Shown here: positions 60,458 through 64,000 of the stretch, in pieces
Position numbering within the stretch: position 1 is the stretch's first letter
Layout: each line of letters starts with the position of its first letter
Source: Oerskovia turbata
GTDB lineage: Bacteria > Actinomycetota > Actinomycetes > Actinomycetales > Cellulomonadaceae
DNA length: 64,000 nucleotides
Assembly: GCF_000718325.1 (NCBI RefSeq)
Contig: NZ_JOFV01000012.1
Coordinates: forward strand, 67,509-131,508
Reading direction: 5' to 3'
Program-made: the position numbers and the translations under genes
The notes under the pieces: generated by a model
What the model saw: the letters and a program-made list of their open reading frames with translations, nothing else
Told to the model about the DNA's origin: nothing
The model's database searches: none

Positions 60458-61966
60458 TCAGCCGATCCGCTCGATGACCAGCTCGCGGACGCGGCCGGCG
60501 TCGGCCTGGCCCTTGGTGGCCTTCATGACCGCACCGATGATCGCACCGATCGGCCCCAGGTTGCCCGAGCGCACCTTCTCGACGATGTCGGGCTGCGCCG
60601 CGAGGGCAGCGTCGATCGCCGTGAGGAGCGCGCCGTCGTCCGACACGACCTCCAGGCCGCGAGCGACCACGACGGCCTCCGGGTCCCCCTCGCCGGCGAG
60701 CACGCCTTCGAGGACCTGGCGGGCCAGCTTGTCGTTGATGCGCCCCGAGTCCACGAGGGCCTGGAGCTGGGCGATCTGCGCAGGCGTGACCGCGATCTCC
60801 GCGAGCTCGGTCTCGCTCGTCTTGGCGTACCGGGCGAGCTCGCCCATCCACCACTTGCGAGCGGCTGCGGGGCTCGCGCCGGCCGCGACGGTCGCCTCGA
60901 TGAGGTCGAGCGCACCCGCGTTGACGACGTCGCGCATCTCGGCGTCCGCGTAGCCCCACTCCCGCTGCAGGCGGTTGCGGCGGGCCACGGGAAGCTCGGG
61001 CAGCGTGGCACGGATCTGCTCGACCCAGTCACGGCTCGGTGCGACCGGGACCAGGTCCGGCTCCGGGAAGTAGCGGTAGTCCTCGGCGTCGGACTTCACG
61101 CGACCGGCCGTCGTGATCGAGGTGTCCTCGTGCCAGTGGCGCGTCTCCTGGATGACCGTGCCACCCTCGTCGAGGACCGCGGCCTGGCGGGAGACCTCGT
61201 AGCGGACGGCGCGCTCGATCGAGCGGAACGAGTTCACGTTCTTCGTCTCGGTGCGCGTGCCGAGCGGCGACTCGGGGGTCGCGCGCAGCGACAGGTTCAC
61301 GTCCGCGCGGACGTTGCCGCGCTCCATGCGCGCCTCCGACACGTCGAGCGCGCGGAAGATGTCGCGCAGCGTCTGGACGTACGCACGGGCGACCTCCGGG
61401 GCGCGCTCGCCCGCACCCGTGATGGGGCGCGTCACGATCTCCACGAGCGGGATGCCCGCACGGTTGTAGTCGACGAGCGAGTACTCGGCGCCATGTATAC
61501 GACCGGTCGAGCCACCCACGTGGGTGTTCTTGCCGGCGTCCTCCTCCATGTGCGCGCGCTCGATCTCGACACGGAAGATCGTGCCGTCCTCGAGCTCGAC
61601 GTCCAGGTAGCCGTCGAACGCGATGGGCTCGTCGTACTGCGACGTCTGGAAGTTCTTCGGCACGTCCGGGTAGAAGTAGTTCTTCCGGGCGAAGCGGCAC
61701 GACTCGGCGATCTGGCAGTTGAGCGCGAGCCCGATCTTGATCGCGTACTCGACGGCCTTGCCGTTGACCACGGGCAGCGCACCGGGCAGGCCGAGGCTCA
61801 CCGGGGTCACCTGCGTGTTGGGCTCGCCACCGAACTCGACCTCGGCCGCGCAGAACATCTTGGTCTTCGTGCCGAGCTCGACGTGCACCTCGATCCCGAT
61901 GACGGGGTCGTAGCGGCGGACGGCCTCGTCGTAGTCGACCAGGTCCACGGTTGCGTGTGCGCTCAT
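60458..61966 (-). CDS. gatB: Asp-tRNA(Asn)/Glu-tRNA(Gln) amidotransferase subunit B
   Basis: GatB binds the mischarged tRNA and phosphorylates its carboxyl group before amidation. The 502-residue protein has [21 protein letters not shown], the kinase-domain [15 protein letters not shown] and [31 protein letters not shown], and a C-terminal YqeY-like tail ([18 protein letters not shown]). It overlaps gatA by ATGA. Presence of GatCAB implies that Gln-tRNA, Asn-tRNA or both are made indirectly, as in most actinobacteria. Confidence 0.96.
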   Translation of the reverse strand: MSAHATVDLVDYDEAVRRYDPVIGIEVHVELGTKTKMFCAAEVEFGGEPNTQVTPVSLGLPGALPVVNGKAVEYAIKIGLALNCQIAESCRFARKNYFYPDVPKNFQTSQYDEPIAFDGYLDVELEDGTIFRVEIERAHMEEDAGKNTHVGGSTGRIHGAEYSLVDYNRAGIPLVEIVTRPITGAGERAPEVARAYVQTLRDIFRALDVSEARMERGNVRADVNLSLRATPESPLGTRTETKNVNSFRSIERAVRYEVSRQAAVLDEGGTVIQETRHWHEDTSITTAGRVKSDAEDYRYFPEPDLVPVAPSRDWVEQIRATLPELPVARRNRLQREWGYADAEMRDVVNAGALDLIEATVAAGASPAAARKWWMGELARYAKTSETELAEIAVTPAQIAQLQALVDSGRINDKLARQVLEGVLAGEGDPEAVVVARGLEVVSDDGALLTAIDAALAAQPDIVEKVRSGNLGPIGAIIGAVMKATKGQADAGRVRELVIERIG

Positions 61967-63480
61967 CGCGCGACCTCCAGCTCCGGGGCCTTGGCCAGCA
62001 GCGGCCCGCCCCACGTGTTCTCCAGGGCGGCCTCGAGGGCGGCACCCACGCGGTACAGACGGTCGTCGGCCTTGGCCGGCGCGAGGATCTGGAAGCCGAC
62101 GGGCAGGCCGTCGTCCGAGAGACCGTTCGGCAGCGACATGCCGGGGACGCCCGCGAGGTTCGCAGGGATCGTCGCGACGTCGTTGAGGTACATCGCGAGC
62201 GGGTCGTCGAGCTTCTCGCCGAACGTGAAGGCCGTGGTGGGGGCCGTCGGGGAGACCAGGACGTCCGCCTGCGCGAACGCTGCGTCGAAGTCGCGCTGGA
62301 TGAGCGTGCGGACCTTCTGCGCGCTGCCGTAGTAGGCGTCGTAGTAGCCCGCCGACAGCGCGTACGTGCCGAGGATGATGCGGCGCTTGACCTCGTCGCC
62401 GAAGCCCTGGCCGCGGGTCGCGGACATGACGCGCTCGGCCGTGACGGGGCCGTCCTCGGGCTCGACCCGCAGGCCGAAGCGCATGCCGTCGAACTTGGCG
62501 AGGTTGCTCGACGCCTCGCTCGGCATGATCAGGTAGTAGGCGCCGAGCGCGTACTTGAAGTGCGGGCACGAGACCTCGACGATCTCGGCACCGAGCGACC
62601 GCAGCAGGTCGAGCGACTCCGCGAAGCGAGCGCTCACGCCCTCCTGGTAGCCCTCGCCCGAGAGCTCGGAGACGACGCCGACCCGCAGGCCGCGCAGGTC
62701 ACCGATCGCGCCCTGGCGGGCCGCGTCGACGAGCAGCGGGAGGTCCTCGTTGATCGAGGTCGAGTCGCGAGGGTCGTGGCCGCCGATGAGCTCGTGCAGG
62801 AGCGCCGAGTCGAGGACGGTACGAGTGACGGGGCCCGCCTGGTCGAGCGAGGACGCCATGGCGATGAGGCCGTAGCGGGAGACGCCGCCGTAGGTGGGCT
62901 TGACGCCGACTGTGCCGGTCACGGCGCCGGGCTGACGGATCGAACCGCCCGTGTCGGTGCCGATCGCGAGCGGGGCCTCGTACGCGGCGACGGCCGCGGC
63001 CGAGCCGCCGCCCGAACCGCCGGGGATGCGGTCGAGGTCCCAGGGGTTGTGGGTGTTCCCGTAGGCCGAGTGCTCGGTCGAGGAGCCCATCGCGAACTCG
63101 TCCATGTTGGTCTTGCCGAGGATCGGCAGGCCGGCAGCACGGATGCGCTCGACGATCGTCGCGTCGTAGGGCGGGATCCAGCCCTCGAGGATCTTGGAGC
63201 CGGCCGTCGTCGGGAGGCCCTTGGTGACGACGACGTCCTTGACGGCGATCGGCACGCCCGCGAGCGGGTGCAGGTCCTCCCCCGCGGCGCGGCGCGAGTC
63301 GATGTCTCGTGCGGTCGCGAGGGCGTCCTCGGTGCTCACGTGCAAGAACGCGTGGACCGCGGGGTCGACGTCGCCGATGCGGTCGAGGTGCGCCTGCGTC
63401 GCCTCGACGCTGCTCACCTCGCCGGAAACCAGGTGCGCGGCGAGGTCCGCGGCGCTCAGCCGCGTCAGGTCGTTGCTCAT
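61963..63480 (-). CDS. gatA: Asp-tRNA(Asn)/Glu-tRNA(Gln) amidotransferase subunit A
   Basis: GatA is the glutaminase that supplies ammonia. The 505-residue amidase-signature protein has the Ser-cisSer-Lys triad: the lysine in [11 protein letters not shown], the cis-serine and nucleophile region in [16 protein letters not shown], and [17 protein letters not shown]-type substrate contacts lie around [10 protein letters not shown]. Two tandem ATGs occur; I take the second (63480) because GGAGG is better spaced for it. The first (63483) overlaps the gatC stop as ATGA. Confidence 0.96.
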   Translation of the reverse strand: MSNDLTRLSAADLAAHLVSGEVSSVEATQAHLDRIGDVDPAVHAFLHVSTEDALATARDIDSRRAAGEDLHPLAGVPIAVKDVVVTKGLPTTAGSKILEGWIPPYDATIVERIRAAGLPILGKTNMDEFAMGSSTEHSAYGNTHNPWDLDRIPGGSGGGSAAAVAAYEAPLAIGTDTGGSIRQPGAVTGTVGVKPTYGGVSRYGLIAMASSLDQAGPVTRTVLDSALLHELIGGHDPRDSTSINEDLPLLVDAARQGAIGDLRGLRVGVVSELSGEGYQEGVSARFAESLDLLRSLGAEIVEVSCPHFKYALGAYYLIMPSEASSNLAKFDGMRFGLRVEPEDGPVTAERVMSATRGQGFGDEVKRRIILGTYALSAGYYDAYYGSAQKVRTLIQRDFDAAFAQADVLVSPTAPTTAFTFGEKLDDPLAMYLNDVATIPANLAGVPGMSLPNGLSDDGLPVGFQILAPAKADDRLYRVGAALEAALENTWGGPLLAKAPELEVAR

Positions 63481-63776
63481 CATTCCTCCCCGAGGATCTG
63501 CGGGACGCTGAAGCGTCCGTCTTCGCTGGCCGGTGCTGCGGCGAGGACGTCCTCGACGGGCAGGGGCGGTACGGGGACGTCGTCACGGAAGACGTTGGTC
63601 AGCGGCAGCGGGTGGCTCGTGGCGGGGACGTCAGGAGTGGCGACCTCGCTCACCTGGGCGATCGCATCGACGATGACGTCGAGCTCGCCGGCGAGGCGGT
63701 CGAGCTCCTCGGGCCGGAGGTCGATGCGGGCCAGCACGGCGACGCGCGCGACCTCATCACGGGAGATGGTGGACAT
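63480..63776 (-). CDS. gatC: Asp-tRNA(Asn)/Glu-tRNA(Gln) amidotransferase subunit C
   Basis: GatC is the small scaffold that wraps GatA and links it to GatB. The 98-residue protein shows [22 protein letters not shown] and [15 protein letters not shown] at the N-terminus and a C-terminal FRDDV...GRFSVPQIL, both typical. It heads the gatCAB operon. TAGACT lies seven bases before its ATG with no ribosome site, so the mRNA is probably leaderless. Confidence 0.95.
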   Translation of the reverse strand: MSTISRDEVARVAVLARIDLRPEELDRLAGELDVIVDAIAQVSEVATPDVPATSHPLPLTNVFRDDVPVPPLPVEDVLAAAPASEDGRFSVPQILGEE

Positions 63777-63783
63777 GGTCGCC

Positions 63784-63789
63784 AGTCTA
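63784..63789 (-). promoter_or_regulatory. -10 element of gatCAB, leaderless transcript
   Basis: TAGACT on the minus strand is separated from the gatC ATG by seven bases, placing the transcription start at or next to the initiation codon. No Shine-Dalgarno is present. The same hexamer and spacing occur before yggS. Confidence 0.65.
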
Positions 63790-63911
63790 GTGCCCGACGA
63801 CGGCGGTCACCGGGGCGTCCCTGCCCGCCGCGCGGCGGGCCTTGCCCACACCCTCACGGGGGCCTGTACGCGGTGGGGCGTGGCGTCGCGCGCGTGGTGA
63901 ATCCGGGTATG

Positions 63912-63945
63912 CCAAAGGCCCACCCCGTGTGGGGTGGGCCTTTGG
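63912..63945 (-). terminator. Terminator of the rRNA operon
   Basis: CCAAAGGCCCACCCC pairs perfectly with GGGGTGGGCCTTTGG (15 bp) around GTGT, about ten bases past the 3' end of the 5S rRNA. It is the expected operon terminator. The bases between it and gatC hold only the gatC promoter. Confidence 0.85.
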
Positions 63946-63954
63946 TGAATGGTT

Positions 63955-64000
63955 GTCCGGCGGCGACCTACTCTCCCACCCCGTCTCCAGGGCAGTACCA
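63955..64000 (-). rRNA. rrf: 5S ribosomal RNA, 3' end (cut by window edge)
   Basis: On the minus strand the last 46 bases read as the 3' part of an actinobacterial 5S rRNA: GGTACTGCCCTGGAGACGGG, then GTGGGAGAGTAGGTCGCCGC and a CCGGACA end. The 5' two thirds lie outside the window. The terminator hairpin at 63912-63945 follows, so this is the end of an rRNA operon transcribed towards gatCAB. Confidence 0.93.

Overview
The window is high-GC (around 70% or more) DNA with short intergenic spaces, many ATGA/GTGA gene overlaps, frequent GTG starts and lipoprotein genes. Together with the gene content this points to an actinobacterium, most likely a member of the Micrococcales such as Cellulomonadaceae or Promicromonosporaceae. 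The family-level placement is inference. The window ends in the 3' end of a 5S rRNA gene, so an rRNA operon lies just beyond it.

Region 1 (1-10.2 kb) is a defence island on the minus strand. A type I restriction-modification system is split: hsdM-hsdS sit at 5.1-8.0 kb, while hsdR runs off the left edge at 1-1050. Between them lie an AbiEi/AbiEii-type toxin-antitoxin pair with a palindromic operator, a zinc-knuckle (DUF6011-like) membrane protein and two small envelope proteins. hsdM is preceded by, and overlaps, a 680-residue protein that looks like a catalytically degenerate HsdM fused to an HsdS-like specificity region.

Region 2 (10.2-16.5 kb) holds two DUF3892 proteins, two lipoproteins, a secreted PKD-like protein, two alpha/beta hydrolases, a YccF membrane protein and the PLP-homeostasis protein YggS. 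Region 3 (16.5-30.2 kb) is a peptidoglycan-recycling locus. One minus-strand operon encodes an ABC sugar importer (binding protein and two permeases), NagZ, AnmK and MurQ. A plus-strand operon encodes a MurK/NagK-like kinase, a MurR-like regulator and a D-lactate dehydrogenase-like GlcD-GlcF fusion. The last fits because MurQ releases D-lactate. lplA lies between the two operons.

Region 4 (30.3-55.7 kb) carries branched-chain amino acid synthesis: cimA, ilvE, leuB, ilvC-ilvN-ilvB and two ilvD genes of different subfamilies. Two transcription attenuators with short Ile/Leu/Val-rich leader peptides precede cimA and ilvB. Inside this region (42.9-50.3 kb) is an OleA-OleC-OleD-like cluster with two cytochromes P450 and a glycosyltransferase but no OleB decarboxylase. 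It is a candidate beta-lactone pathway.

Region 5 (56-64 kb) has a DoxX protein, a POT peptide transporter, a photolyase, a GNAT acetyltransferase, gatC-gatA-gatB and the 5S rRNA end. Two repeat systems recur through the window. One is a set of arrays of 22-bp tandem units. The other is a family of long near-perfect palindromes built on TGTCAGAACGAGCGTG, found at convergent gene ends and once in frame inside the oleC-like gene.
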